Source of the DNA: Zobellia uliginosa
Lineage (GTDB): Bacteria; Bacteroidota; Bacteroidia; Flavobacteriales; Flavobacteriaceae
Direction of reading: 5' to 3'
Assembly (NCBI RefSeq): GCF_900156625.1
Contig: NZ_FTOB01000004.1
Coordinates: 682,001-746,000, forward strand
Length of the DNA stretch: 64,000 nt
Below the pieces are notes generated by a model, which made no database searches, had not been told where the DNA came from, and was given only the letters and a program-made list of their open reading frames with translations. The position numbers and the translations under genes are program-made. Positions within the stretch are counted from its first letter, which is position 1, and the number at the start of each line of letters is the position of its first letter. This document shows, piece after piece, positions 54,601 through 63,934 of this stretch.

Positions 54601-57600
54601 ACAGGGAAGCCTCGTCCAAGGTGATTAGGGCATTGTTGACCGCATTATCGGAAGTACAGCCAAATTGGTCTACAACCGGCGTATCGAAAGTAATGGCCGG
54701 GCGTTCATCAACCACAATAGTACGGGTTGTCGTGCAACCGTTTGTTCCTGTTGCAATAACATCATATGTGCCGGCGGCAAGGCCTTCAAAACTATTTGTC
54801 GTAGTATTGAATGTTGCACTGGCGGGACTTAAGGTATATAACAAAGGATTAATGCCATTATTTATTTCGGTAATCGCTATCGCACCGTCAGTACCTCCAT
54901 TACAAGTAACATCTGTCGCTGTGCCCGTAAAGTTGGGTACAACGGCATCTTCTACTTCCAAGGAGAATGTAATTGGGTTGCATAAAGGAGTATTGGTGTC
55001 ATAAACGGAAACGGAATACGTTCCTGCGCTTGAAGCACCATCCCAAACAATGGTATTCGCAGGACCGGGTATTGCCGTTCTTGCTTGGTTGACCGGTCCG
55101 GACACTTCATATTCAAAGGAACCGTATCCGTCAAAAGCGGCAATCGTAATTTCGGCATTCGGGCTGCCACTACAATCCAATAATTTGGTAATCTGTGCGG
55201 TAGCTTGAAATTTAGGTGCTATATCGAAGTTTTCCGAATTACCACATCCATTTACATCGGATATAGCAATCGTTTGTGTTGAAGTCGATGAACTTAATCC
55301 GGTAAGGGTATAAACACCTCCGACAAAATTGGCACTTTGTAGGGCACCGCCGTTCACACTTATATTGTACGAAGCGGTATCTGGAGTTGTGAGGGTTACA
55401 TCTACGGAATAGCTGCCTTCGGCCACACAGTAGTCATTTACGGTGACCGTGTCGATTTCAGGGGCCGTATCAAAGCCTACGGTAACCGAAGTGTGCTGGA
55501 TACAGTCATGGGCGTCTTTGATATAGACGATATAATCGCCGGCCGGTACATTTTCAGTGGTATTGGCTATCCAACCTGTTGATGTGGCGGTCGGAGCCGT
55601 AGCTGTATCGGGTAAATATTGATATGCATACGGACCAACTCCGTAGCGTCCCGATGCGGTAATGGTACCATCTTCGTTACAGTTGGCGTTTTTGGTCGCT
55701 GTAGCGGAAACTTCCAATAGGGTAGGGGCCTGTTCGATGACAAAAACATCGGAGGTATTTACACAACCGGCATTTGTACCGTCCGTCTCCGTAAAGAGAA
55801 TATAGAATTCCCCTGGAGGTAGAAGATCCTTTATTTCGGTTTCAGGTCCTCCGGCAGCCCCGGAAATACTTCCGGTTATTCCGGTAGTCGTATTGGTGGC
55901 GTAATGAAAGATCTCGTAACCGACGGTAGTGGCATCGTAACCCGAAATGGTGAATTCGACCTTACCATCGGAACTGCCGAAGCAAGTAATCGGTGTTGTG
56001 CCGTTTATGGTAGAAGTTAAATTGGAACTGGTAGAAACCGGAACCGTAGCTTCTTGCATGTATTCACAGTTGGTATCCGTATCGTGTACAATAAAGGTAT
56101 AGGTTACACCCGGTGTTAAACCTGTAAAATTATAAGTATTGTCTATTACAATGTCTTCAGGGAACCAAGCCGGATCGCTAGGGTCGTACGGAGGTGCCGG
56201 AAATATGGCGAAATAGAACGAACCAGCTCCCAATGGGCCTGTGGAAGCTTGGGCCTCCACTAGCATTTCCCCGCTTCCGGGCGTACAACCGGAGGCGCCT
56301 TGGGTCGTAATCAAAATATCCGGACCTGTGGCAATCGTAACCGAGCTCACGGTCTCGCAACCATTGAAGTCGGTTACGGTTACGGTGTATTCCCCGAAAT
56401 TTAAACCGGTAAAGGTATGGTCATTGGTGCCTGAAGAGGTGTCGTATGTTTCAGAAACACTAAAATCGGCATTATTGACCCTATAGGTATACGTTGCAGT
56501 ACCTCCAGTGGCATCGATAGTAATCGTACCTAACTCTGTGCCAGAAGGCGTACATTGTAAATCGGTAGATACAATATTCGGATTTATAATAGTTGGCTCA
56601 TTAATGGTTGTAGTTCCTGTTACGGAGCAATTTTTACTATCGGTTACGGTAATCGTATAATTACCAGCTGCCAAACTTGTGGTCTCCTTACCATAATCCG
56701 TTGCGCTTGTTGTGTTATATACATTAATGGTATATGGAGCTAAACCTACGGAAGTATCTATAACTATATCCAATGCACCGGTATCGTTCCCGTTACAAGT
56801 TAGGTCTGTCGGGGTAATACTTGTTATTGCCGGGGAAACGGCTTCCGTAACCGTTACGGCATTGGTAACAAATGTACATGGGGTAGGGGCAGAGGTATCG
56901 GTGGCCCTAAAGTAATAGGTGTTGGCCACATTCGTAGAAAAAGTATCTGCGGTAAATCCGCTAGCATCCCATGGGCCGGTCGGTGAAGTGGACCATTCGT
57001 AGGTATAGCTTCCAGAACCACCTGTGATATTTAGGTTTATTACAGCATCATCCGTACACGTTTTATCTGATTGTAAAGTCGCATTGCCTGTTAGTTGAGG
57101 GCTTATGGTAACTGTTTTTTGTACAGGTCCACAACTATAGCCATCCTCTACATCAATGGTATAGGTTCCGTTCGCCAAGCCTGAGAACGTATAGGACGTA
57201 GGGGTAGCGGCTGCCGGGTTAACCCAGCCCCCACCGTTTATCCTAAAGGTGTAGTCGCCATTACCAGAGGTTACATCAACGGTAATGGTAGCATTGTTTG
57301 CACCATCATAACATTCCGTAGAGGTAATATCGAAATCTATTGTTTCGGGAGCGGAAACCGTTACCGGAACAGTAGAAAGTACTTCACAAGCATTGGTGTC
57401 CCTAATACGGATTAGGTAATCGCCGTCGGCAACGTTGTTAAAGATCGTACTGGTTTGATAGCTTACGACAGGGGTGCCCGAAGTATCCTCCAATTGATAC
57501 TCATAACCTGGTGTACCACCCGTAGCCGAAGCTTCTAATGTAGCTCCCGTATTGAAGCATGTATATGCTGCTGTTTGTTGTAGGTTGGGTACTATGGCCG

Positions 57601-60600
57601 CTGGAGCGGTCAGGGTTACCGATGTGGCCGAAGTTGCCGTACATGAATTGTCATCTACTTTTCTAACCATTATTCCATATGTACCATCGCCCAGTGTAGC
57701 AGGGGTGGTAATTGGGGAGGTAGTTTCGGCAATCCAACCCGTACCCCCGTCCAAAGAATATTCATAGCCGAAGGCAGGGTCGAAATTATTGACTTCAAAA
57801 CGGATGCTTCCGTTTGTATTGCCGTTACAAGTAGGGTTGGTGCTTCCCAATATAGCCACTTCAAAGGCTTTTCCTGTTTCTACGGAAACCGTGATGTCTT
57901 GGGTTTTTTCACATAGTTCAGGAATCTGGGAGGCCTGGATATCGTCCAAAACCAAGAAGTTTCCATAGTCGCTATCCAAGTTGGTACGTAATATCACACC
58001 AACGCTTGTGTTTGCCCCAGAATTAAAGGTAAGCTCCCTTAAATGCCAATCATCGGCGTCGTTATTTTTAGGAATTGCCGTTGTGGCGGTGCTACCAATA
58101 ATGGTTCCTGAAGAATTTACAAGTTCTACAAGAATTTCAGGGTCGTTGCCCAAAGCACCGGTTTTTAGTAGGTTATAGGCATAAAAGGATATGGTAATGT
58201 CTTGATTTGGCAGAACTTCCAATCCGGTTCGAGACCATAAGATGTTGTTGCTGCCCGCTGAGGTACTTACCCCTATGGCCATGAATCTACCATCGGTTAG
58301 TCCCGTATGGTCGTTAGGGGTTCTCCATGAGGTGTTAGGGTTAGTAACCGCTGCAGTGACCGTATATTCCCCGTTGACCAAAATGCCTGCAGGACCAAGG
58401 TTACAAGTGGTTGCACTACCATTTTGGGGTTCAAAACAATATCCTGGCCCAATTTCTCCGATATCGGTACTTATACCCGTACCAAAATCTTCGAGGAACA
58501 AGGTACTTTGACTTGGGCTAAGTGCACTGCTATAACCGATGGTTACGGTTTGTGTACCGGGAGCGACATTATTGAAAACATTGTTGTCAATTGGTGAATT
58601 GTCCGTTCCGTTCAGTTTATAGGTGTATTCAAAATCCGTAGTGTTGGAAGGGGTAATCGTTATGATACCGTTACCATCACAGGCATAGGTGATGTCATTA
58701 TCAAAGCTTGGATCGGTCGGACTGTTCGGTACGGTGATTTCCATATCGAAGGTACAACCCAAGGCATCTTTGAGCACCAATTGGTAGGTACCCGAAGAAA
58801 GCCTTCTTTCATTCGTAGCTTGAAACGAACTACCTCCGTCAAAACTATATTCATAAGGTGCTTGCCCTCCATTGGCATTTAAAATCTTGATCAAGGCTCC
58901 TGAAGGATCGCAAGAGGCGTCTTCTACGATAGCCGGTGATGCTGTAAGTCTAAAGGGTTGAACGATTTCATAGTCTATGGAAGCCACGCATTCGTTGCTA
59001 CCTGTACCGCTTGAATCCTTTACGGTAATTGTATAGTTGCCGCTGGCAAGGCCGTTAAAGAAATTTTCGTTTTGGTAGGTGGTGCCTCCATCCAAACTAT
59101 ATTGGTAGGGTGGGGTGCCGCCCGAAGCGTTTATCGTCAAGACCGCGGTAGATGAGTCTGCACAAACAATATCGGTGTTAGTGGCAGAAATGCTAACGGT
59201 TCCCACGTCATCCATATGTACGATATTAGAGAATCCATAACACCCATTGTCATCTTTAACGATAAAAACATAGTCGCCATCTTCGTTGGGGAAATAGGTA
59301 GCAGGACTTCCCCTGTAACCGAATAAAAAGTTGGAGTTGGCAGTGAAATCCGTATCGGGAATACTGTTCTCATCGGCGTAATTCACAATGCCGTCCTTGC
59401 TCCAAATGGCGTATTGGTAGCCTGTGGTACCGCCCGAAGGGGTCAAGTTGATAACACCTGCGGTACATGTAATATTCTCCTGATTTGCAGCGGTCAATTG
59501 CAATTGTGGAATTTCATCCACGGTGATGGTCTGACTGTCGGTACAACCATCCGTAGTACTGGTGACCACTATATAATTGCCTGGGGCAACACCTGTAAAG
59601 GTGTGCGTATTGTCGTTGACGACCGGTTCCGATTGAATGAACGAGCCGCTACCTCCATTACTGCCGTCATCTAAGAACAACTCATAGCTGTAAGTAGGAG
59701 AAACGTTCAAGGCTTGTATGGCAATGGTTCCAAGTTCGTCGCAATCCGCTGGGGTACTGCTTAGGCTGACCTGAAAGTTTCGTTCTTGAATTCCTATGTC
59801 CTCGGTTTCAAAAATACAACCGTTCGGAATAGGGGCTCCGGTAGCAGGGTCGAGTTGGGTAACCTGTACTTTATAGGTGCCACTCGTACCAATGCTAAAA
59901 TCAGGACCTTGTCCTGCACTGAATGGAACCTCTATAGTATTGTTCGATACATTGTACAATTGATAACCGTAGCCGTTGCCTACACCGGTAATGCGTATGG
60001 AACCATCGGTATTACAGATAATATCCGAAGGGGTATAATCGAAGTCCAAGGTGTTTTGGTAGACGTTGAAATAGAAACGGCTGAAACACCCATTTTCATA
60101 AGCGATAACTACTCTAAAGCTTCCGCTTTCGGTCACTGTAAAATTATTTTGTACCGTCTGAACGTCCCAGCTACATGAACTGTTTGTATTGGCACATTTA
60201 TCGCTAACGGTTCCACAACTGGATTCGTTCAGTTTTTGCCATGTTATACTTTGTGCGTCAGTGATACCCAATTGGATGGAAGCACTGTCATTGATACCAC
60301 AAAGGAAAATGTTAGGCAGTAAACTTCCGTCTATGGAACATTCCACGACTTCACCTTGAATGTCGTTATCGGGGTTCGAATCACTATTGACTTGATTGAA
60401 GTAATCGATAATCGGGTTGGTCTGGACCGTTCCAAAACGATTTACGGTGATTCGTTCCACATGATCGGAACATCCGGCGGCTCCTGATTTTTCAACAATA
60501 TAGTTTCCTACTGTGGTGGCGGTAAAAGTACTTGGGTCGCCATTGTTCGGTAGGGTCTCCCCAGAATCGATTTGTCCGTTGTTGTTGGTGTCAATTGCCC

Positions 60601-63600
60601 AGTTGTAGGTGGTAAAACCGGAACCGGCGGTAAGGGTTACGTTATCGCCACAAAGTAGGACCGTTCTGGCTAGATTACAGTTGGTGAGTGCATTGGCTAC
60701 GTTATTGGTGGCAACTTCCAACGTGGTAGTACAGGCTCCTGCAGGATTACTGCCGTCCTCGTCCGAAAAAGTATTGGTGTTCACCGTGCCGGTATAAGTG
60801 GCATAGGCCTGGTTCTCAAGTTGCGATGCACAGGCGGCAACGAACTCGGAACAATTACCGGAAATGGAAACCGTTATTTTGATTTTGTACTCCGGATCTC
60901 CAATCTGCACCAAATCATCGGGAATGTTAAAGCTGATGGTTTGGGTATTGGGGTCGTAGGTATGCGAAGCCCCTGGTGCATCACTATAATCTACATTGTC
61001 TAAAGTAACGTTGTTGGGAAGTACGTCTCTTATCGTAAAATTTTGGGCATCGTCATCACCTGTATTTTGAAAACGGATGACATAGTTAAAGGTGTCTCCC
61101 AGGTTCAGGTCTTGGCCGTTAATATTTGTTCCGCCAAGTTCCTCTGAAGTATTTCCTAAAACAATGATAGGCGCATAAACTTGGGTGTATGAAGCTGCAT
61201 TTACGGTTCCGTCGGTAGGGTCGACTACAGGTACTCCCGTACCGTATTCTCCACCATCGCCACCATCTGCGGTGTCGTCTTTGTAAAATTCGTTGGCATC
61301 ACTACATCCGTCGCCATCACTATCTAAATCCAGTGAATCGGGGTAATTGTCACCATCGGTATCACAACCGGCCGTTAAAAGCACGCCACGCATATTGGTG
61401 GGGCCCCTGACATCTTGGTCTATGGTAACGGTATTGTTTCCAGAGGGGTTCCAAGCAATGGTACTGGGCGGGGTGTCAAGAACCATGGGCTCAAGCGGAC
61501 TACCAGTGGTCCTTTTGCCAAATAGTTCGAATGTACCGCTTTGGTCGATGACAATCCGAATTACGGGATTGCCATTGGAGCCACTTACGGTCCATATGCT
61601 CGAATTGCCATTTGTTCCATGTACGCTGCCATCTAAAAAGCGGGCATAATTCCCTCCGGCACCATTTTCAAATTGTATTTCCCCGGCGATATCATTACCA
61701 TTGATGCTTAAGTAGAACGAGTTGTCCAATGAGAATACGTCGAGTACCAAATAATTGTTGAGACTCATTAGGTCACTGGTAACCGGGGTGCCGTTATTGA
61801 TGTTGTAGGAAAGTGTGTCGCACTCGTCCTCGTCATAAATACCGTCATTGTCGTCGTCAAGGTCAACAATATCGATTACACCGTCTTTGTCAAAATCATT
61901 GTGAACGATGATGTGGGCAGATGGATTGTCATCCGTAATATTGGTATCGGGTTGATCTTGTGTGTTATATGCCGTATTGGTCAAACTTAACAATGGCAGC
62001 GTATCGATTTCATCCGCTTGTACCTCTAGGGTCAAAAATGCGGTTTCACCACCGTTCAAGGTTCCAATATTCCAAGTGTTTCCGCTCCAAGTACCTGTTA
62101 TCGTCTGTGCATTTACAAGGGTCAATCCAGCGGGAATATCATCCGTAATTCTTAAATTGGTCAATGGGCCAACACCAAGGTTTCTGACTTTTATGGTAAA
62201 GGTTGCCATTTCGCCTTCCACGATTTCAGGCTTGTCTACAGTTTTGTTCACCACGACATCGGGATCGCAATAATAGGCCGATATCGGTTGGGAATCGTAG
62301 GTACATGGCCCTTTGGTACCTCTAACGAAGTAGTCGCCCGCTACCGAAGGCGCATAGCTTTCACTATTTGCTCCAGGAATCAATACGCCGTCTCCAAACC
62401 ATTGGTAGGCATCAAAATTTCCCGTAGCCTCAAAAATTTCGGAACCTACGAAGCAACCACTTCCTCCGCGAATACCTAGATCAACAACAGGTACGGTGTC
62501 AAAACCTGAAAAATAACCGGCTACGCCACGTGCACCGTTCAAACCAAAAAATCCGACCGCAATAGGGCCAGTAGATTGTACGCTTACATTTCCGGTGAGG
62601 CTGGGTATAAAAATAGTTTTCCAGTCCGTAGACCCCGCTACCGGGGTCGAAGCCGGCAGTGCAACCGGGCCATTGCCATCGGTTACGGAAATATTGGCAT
62701 CAGGAGTGGTGGTGGCGGCAATGATGGTAACACCTCCGGTTACCGTAGTGCCCGCTATATTTCTAATATCGGGAATGTTGTCCATTACATCGGGTAAGAG
62801 ACAGTTTACCGGGGCAACAAAGTTAAGTCCGTGGGTATAAACCGCACTACCACCGGCCATTGATTGGTAGGCGTAGGCATCTTTTGAGGTCGTTACCAAC
62901 ATATTGGCTCCGGCCGAGTTACTGGAATAGTAGGTGCCGGGAATTTGAAAATATTCGCCATTGTCTATAGTGGCAACAGGCGTAGCACTACCGTTCACAA
63001 ATATCTGTGTGTTGTCGGCAATACCTATGATCAAAGGAAATTCGGTCGAATTGGTACCGTTACCCCTAACAAAAACATAATCCTTGCCCAATCTATTCTC
63101 GGGTACGGGTTGGTCGATGGCGGCATCCCTATTGCTGTTGCCGGCCTGTCTACCGGTGTTAAGACCACCGTTACTGATAACTATATTTTTATTGGCCTCT
63201 ACAGTCGCACCGATCCAACCGTCTATATGGGCGGTAGATTCCGATAAAACCGTTTCGAATACGAAAGATTCGTTGGCATCTAGGGTTATGGTATACGAAT
63301 CGTCGGTAAGTCCATCCGGGTCTCCTTGTAGGCGAAATTCACATCGAGGGTCATAGCCGTATAAGCGCACCGTGGTATTGTCTTCGGTAGCCATAATGCC
63401 CAAGGTGTTCGATTTTGAACTATGTGAACCAAGGTTGGGCAAGCCTCCCCATTTGAAACGGGTGCCCATCGAAACTCTACCTTTAGAGGTCAGCGATGCT
63501 GCCTGGGCCGATGAAACACCACGATAATTGACATAAAATCGGTTACCGCTAGGCGATTCAAACCTTAGGCCTGCATCGTCCAATACCACTCCTGTGTGGT

Positions 63601-63934
63601 TGTTGTCAACTAAGGTAATATTGTTGTCACCGTTGCTTAATGTATAAACGGCCGGACTAACATTATTGATATTAAAAGTAGCAATCGGAGTACCGCTTGT
63701 CCCTCTATAGGCGTTTACCGTAAAGGAGGTAGGCTCAGGCGTAGAAAGATAAATGGCCTGTTGCTGTATCGCTTGGTTGTTTCGCCCCTGTTTCAATGGG
63801 GGAAGGTAATGCAGGTCGCTCAACTGGGAGAAACCTAAAAATGCATTAAACACTGTTAAAAAGAAAAGAAGTACTTTAAGGTATGGTTTAAGCAAAGTAG
63901 TCATCGGCATGGATGGTTTGATGTGGAACAACAA
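51602..63934 (-). CDS. Giant SprB-like adhesin with IgGFc-binding N-terminus and T9SS type B sorting domain
   Basis: 4110 aa in one unbroken frame (possible starts at 63934, 63910 or 63904; the last best fits a signal peptide TTLLKPYLKVLLFFLTVFNA). Order: IgGFc-binding-like region (~40-480); Ig-like module (~490-550); DUF11 (~555-680); calcium-type Asp-rich repeats DKDGVIDIVDLDDDNDG (~680) and DTDGDNYPDSLDLDSDGDG (~860); second DUF11 (~920-1050); roughly two dozen SprB-like repeats (pattern CNG..G-x-I...GGT-xPY-x-YS-x-DGG...GL-xxG-xYT-x-x-V-xD-xxGC); one jelly-roll-like insertion (~1810-2010, LEDFGTGISTDIGEIGPGYC to LVLDDIQ). The C-terminus is a type B sorting domain (IPNFFTPNGDGANDVWKPKN to FVGHFTLYR, ~4020-4110). 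Exported by Sec, then by T9SS to the surface; an adhesion or gliding role is inferred. No sprF/porP-like gene is adjacent. Confidence 0.9.
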   Translation of the reverse strand: MLFHIKPSMPMTTLLKPYLKVLLFFLTVFNAFLGFSQLSDLHYLPPLKQGRNNQAIQQQAIYLSTPEPTSFTVNAYRGTSGTPIATFNINNVSPAVYTLSNGDNNITLVDNNHTGVVLDDAGLRFESPSGNRFYVNYRGVSSAQAASLTSKGRVSMGTRFKWGGLPNLGSHSSKSNTLGIMATEDNTTVRLYGYDPRCEFRLQGDPDGLTDDSYTITLDANESFVFETVLSESTAHIDGWIGATVEANKNIVISNGGLNTGRQAGNSNRDAAIDQPVPENRLGKDYVFVRGNGTNSTEFPLIIGIADNTQIFVNGSATPVATIDNGEYFQIPGTYYSSNSAGANMLVTTSKDAYAYQSMAGGSAVYTHGLNFVAPVNCLLPDVMDNIPDIRNIAGTTVTGGVTIIAATTTPDANISVTDGNGPVALPASTPVAGSTDWKTIFIPSLTGNVSVQSTGPIAVGFFGLNGARGVAGYFSGFDTVPVVDLGIRGGSGCFVGSEIFEATGNFDAYQWFGDGVLIPGANSESYAPSVAGDYFVRGTKGPCTYDSQPISAYYCDPDVVVNKTVDKPEIVEGEMATFTIKVRNLGVGPLTNLRITDDIPAGLTLVNAQTITGTWSGNTWNIGTLNGGETAFLTLEVQADEIDTLPLLSLTNTAYNTQDQPDTNITDDNPSAHIIVHNDFDKDGVIDIVDLDDDNDGIYDEDECDTLSYNINNGTPVTSDLMSLNNYLVLDVFSLDNSFYLSINGNDIAGEIQFENGAGGNYARFLDGSVHGTNGNSSIWTVSGSNGNPVIRIVIDQSGTFELFGKRTTGSPLEPMVLDTPPSTIAWNPSGNNTVTIDQDVRGPTNMRGVLLTAGCDTDGDNYPDSLDLDSDGDGCSDANEFYKDDTADGGDGGEYGTGVPVVDPTDGTVNAASYTQVYAPIIVLGNTSEELGGTNINGQDLNLGDTFNYVIRFQNTGDDDAQNFTIRDVLPNNVTLDNVDYSDAPGASHTYDPNTQTISFNIPDDLVQIGDPEYKIKITVSISGNCSEFVAACASQLENQAYATYTGTVNTNTFSDEDGSNPAGACTTTLEVATNNVANALTNCNLARTVLLCGDNVTLTAGSGFTTYNWAIDTNNNGQIDSGETLPNNGDPSTFTATTVGNYIVEKSGAAGCSDHVERITVNRFGTVQTNPIIDYFNQVNSDSNPDNDIQGEVVECSIDGSLLPNIFLCGINDSASIQLGITDAQSITWQKLNESSCGTVSDKCANTNSSCSWDVQTVQNNFTVTESGSFRVVIAYENGCFSRFYFNVYQNTLDFDYTPSDIICNTDGSIRITGVGNGYGYQLYNVSNNTIEVPFSAGQGPDFSIGTSGTYKVQVTQLDPATGAPIPNGCIFETEDIGIQERNFQVSLSSTPADCDELGTIAIQALNVSPTYSYELFLDDGSNGGSGSFIQSEPVVNDNTHTFTGVAPGNYIVVTSTTDGCTDSQTITVDEIPQLQLTAANQENITCTAGVINLTPSGGTTGYQYAIWSKDGIVNYADENSIPDTDFTANSNFLFGYRGSPATYFPNEDGDYVFIVKDDNGCYGFSNIVHMDDVGTVSISATNTDIVCADSSTAVLTINASGGTPPYQYSLDGGTTYQNENFFNGLASGNYTITVKDSSGTGSNECVASIDYEIVQPFRLTASPAIVEDASCDPSGALIKILNANGGQAPYEYSFDGGSSFQATNERRLSSGTYQLVLKDALGCTFDMEITVPNSPTDPSFDNDITYACDGNGIITITPSNTTDFEYTYKLNGTDNSPIDNNVFNNVAPGTQTVTIGYSSALSPSQSTLFLEDFGTGISTDIGEIGPGYCFEPQNGSATTCNLGPAGILVNGEYTVTAAVTNPNTSWRTPNDHTGLTDGRFMAIGVSTSAGSNNILWSRTGLEVLPNQDITISFYAYNLLKTGALGNDPEILVELVNSSGTIIGSTATTAIPKNNDADDWHLRELTFNSGANTSVGVILRTNLDSDYGNFLVLDDIQASQIPELCEKTQDITVSVETGKAFEVAILGSTNPTCNGNTNGSIRFEVNNFDPAFGYEYSLDGGTGWIAETTSPITTPATLGDGTYGIMVRKVDDNSCTATSATSVTLTAPAAIVPNLQQTAAYTCFNTGATLEASATGGTPGYEYQLEDTSGTPVVSYQTSTIFNNVADGDYLIRIRDTNACEVLSTVPVTVSAPETIDFDITSTECYDGANNATITVDVTSGNGDYTFRINGGGWVNPAAATPTSYTFSGLANGTYTIDVEDGYSCGPVQKTVTISPQLTGNATLQSDKTCTDDAVINLNITGGSGSYTYEWSTSPTGPWDASGFTADTFSTNVANTYYFRATDTSAPTPCTFVTNAVTVTEAVSPAITSITPTDLTCNGNDTGALDIVIDTSVGLAPYTINVYNTTSATDYGKETTSLAAGNYTITVTDSKNCSVTGTTTINEPTIINPNIVSTDLQCTPSGTELGTITIDATGGTATYTYRVNNADFSVSETYDTSSGTNDHTFTGLNFGEYTVTVTDFNGCETVSSVTIATGPDILITTQGASGCTPGSGEMLVEAQASTGPLGAGSFYFAIFPAPPYDPSDPAWFPEDIVIDNTYNFTGLTPGVTYTFIVHDTDTNCEYMQEATVPVSTSSNLTSTINGTTPITCFGSSDGKVEFTISGYDATTVGYEIFHYATNTTTGITGSISGAAGGPETEIKDLLPPGEFYILFTETDGTNAGCVNTSDVFVIEQAPTLLEVSATATKNANCNEDGTITASGRYGVGPYAYQYLPDTATAPTATSTGWIANTTENVPAGDYIVYIKDAHDCIQHTSVTVGFDTAPEIDTVTVNDYCVAEGSYSVDVTLTTPDTASYNISVNGGALQSANFVGGVYTLTGLSSSTSTQTIAISDVNGCGNSENFDIAPKFQATAQITKLLDCSGSPNAEITIAAFDGYGSFEYEVSGPVNQARTAIPGPANTIVWDGASSAGTYSVSVYDTNTPLCNPITFSLEVEDAVVPNFTGTATDVTCNGGTDGAIAITEINNGINPLLYTLSPASATFNTTTNSFEGLAAGTYDVIATGTNGCTTTRTIVVDERPAITFDTPVVDQFGCTSDNAVNNALITLDEASLSGGSSTYSRYEFEDVATGTILQSGSSPTYTYTDFAGGNVIVRVFDDAGCSAEQTVTVNAYDALVDATITVDRDISCINSGEDISIDVSSTFTDFTSNPGNYEFRQLPSATYQASNQFLNLAVGTYTFGIRNITTGCEITRTHTVEEPNTFDVIVEKLSDVICHGDNGSIRLTLVDATYTTGFSYYIYDTNGTPADRSDDGPAVITGNSINVGPTSDIAVPAGNYLVEVVQDDLPNCSQVRSFTITTPSAPITLATIDTEDVGCTNDLGSANIAPLGGEAPYDIILTHNASGTTYTANQVHSFLFQGLGAGQYTVEVTDNLGCNPTFANAFELVVPDPISASITSTTLACKDDTDASVTAAVAPRNVTSNYRYILNTYADATGTIQLQTSSSQTTATFNNLRSGFYSITILDDMNCSFETAVEEIVEPTEVGGQLVTAQRLTCQSDAELLLTASGGTAPYMWSTDGTTYNVMNETSGPNSHLFTNITPGVYEYYIRDSFNCVSVLTNRVTINPIEPLQVSIDDSAATVNCNGQSTAAIEAEAEGGLGNYQYALFSDATLTNEIRANQVSGLFTDLPMGSYFVRVQSEDCELVSQEIRIDEPTPLAVDTEINNVTCNSANDGNIVVNMTGGTGTYQYAISPNLSRFSNTNVFEELAPGDYTIIAQDSNGCFEVIDATITEPTVLEVTATASPEICVGEENGAIELTITGGTGPYSTRLSTETDFVQDRTSLTGLAAGFYIIYVQDAQGCEENISVTIDQGVNLGAFVQPVYGCNGNTPNNYVNIVLDDTSIEKDVLFGLDTTDPSEMQLNPFFRDLAPGSHYIAISHANGCMATYEFEVESFDPLSLTVEQTNINEITATVSGGREGYTYYFGDTNNGSDNVFYITKTDTYLVTVVDENGCETTESIFMEFIDIEIPNFFTPNGDGANDVWKPKNIEIFPNIFISIYDRYGRTVYRFRDNQDGWSGIYQDSELPSGDYWYIIKLNGEADTREFVGHFTLYR

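Noticed and set aside
51602-63934. CRISPR-like or DNA-level tandem repeat array
   Set aside because: The repetition is at protein level (SprB-like modules); no short identical DNA repeats with regular spacers were seen.
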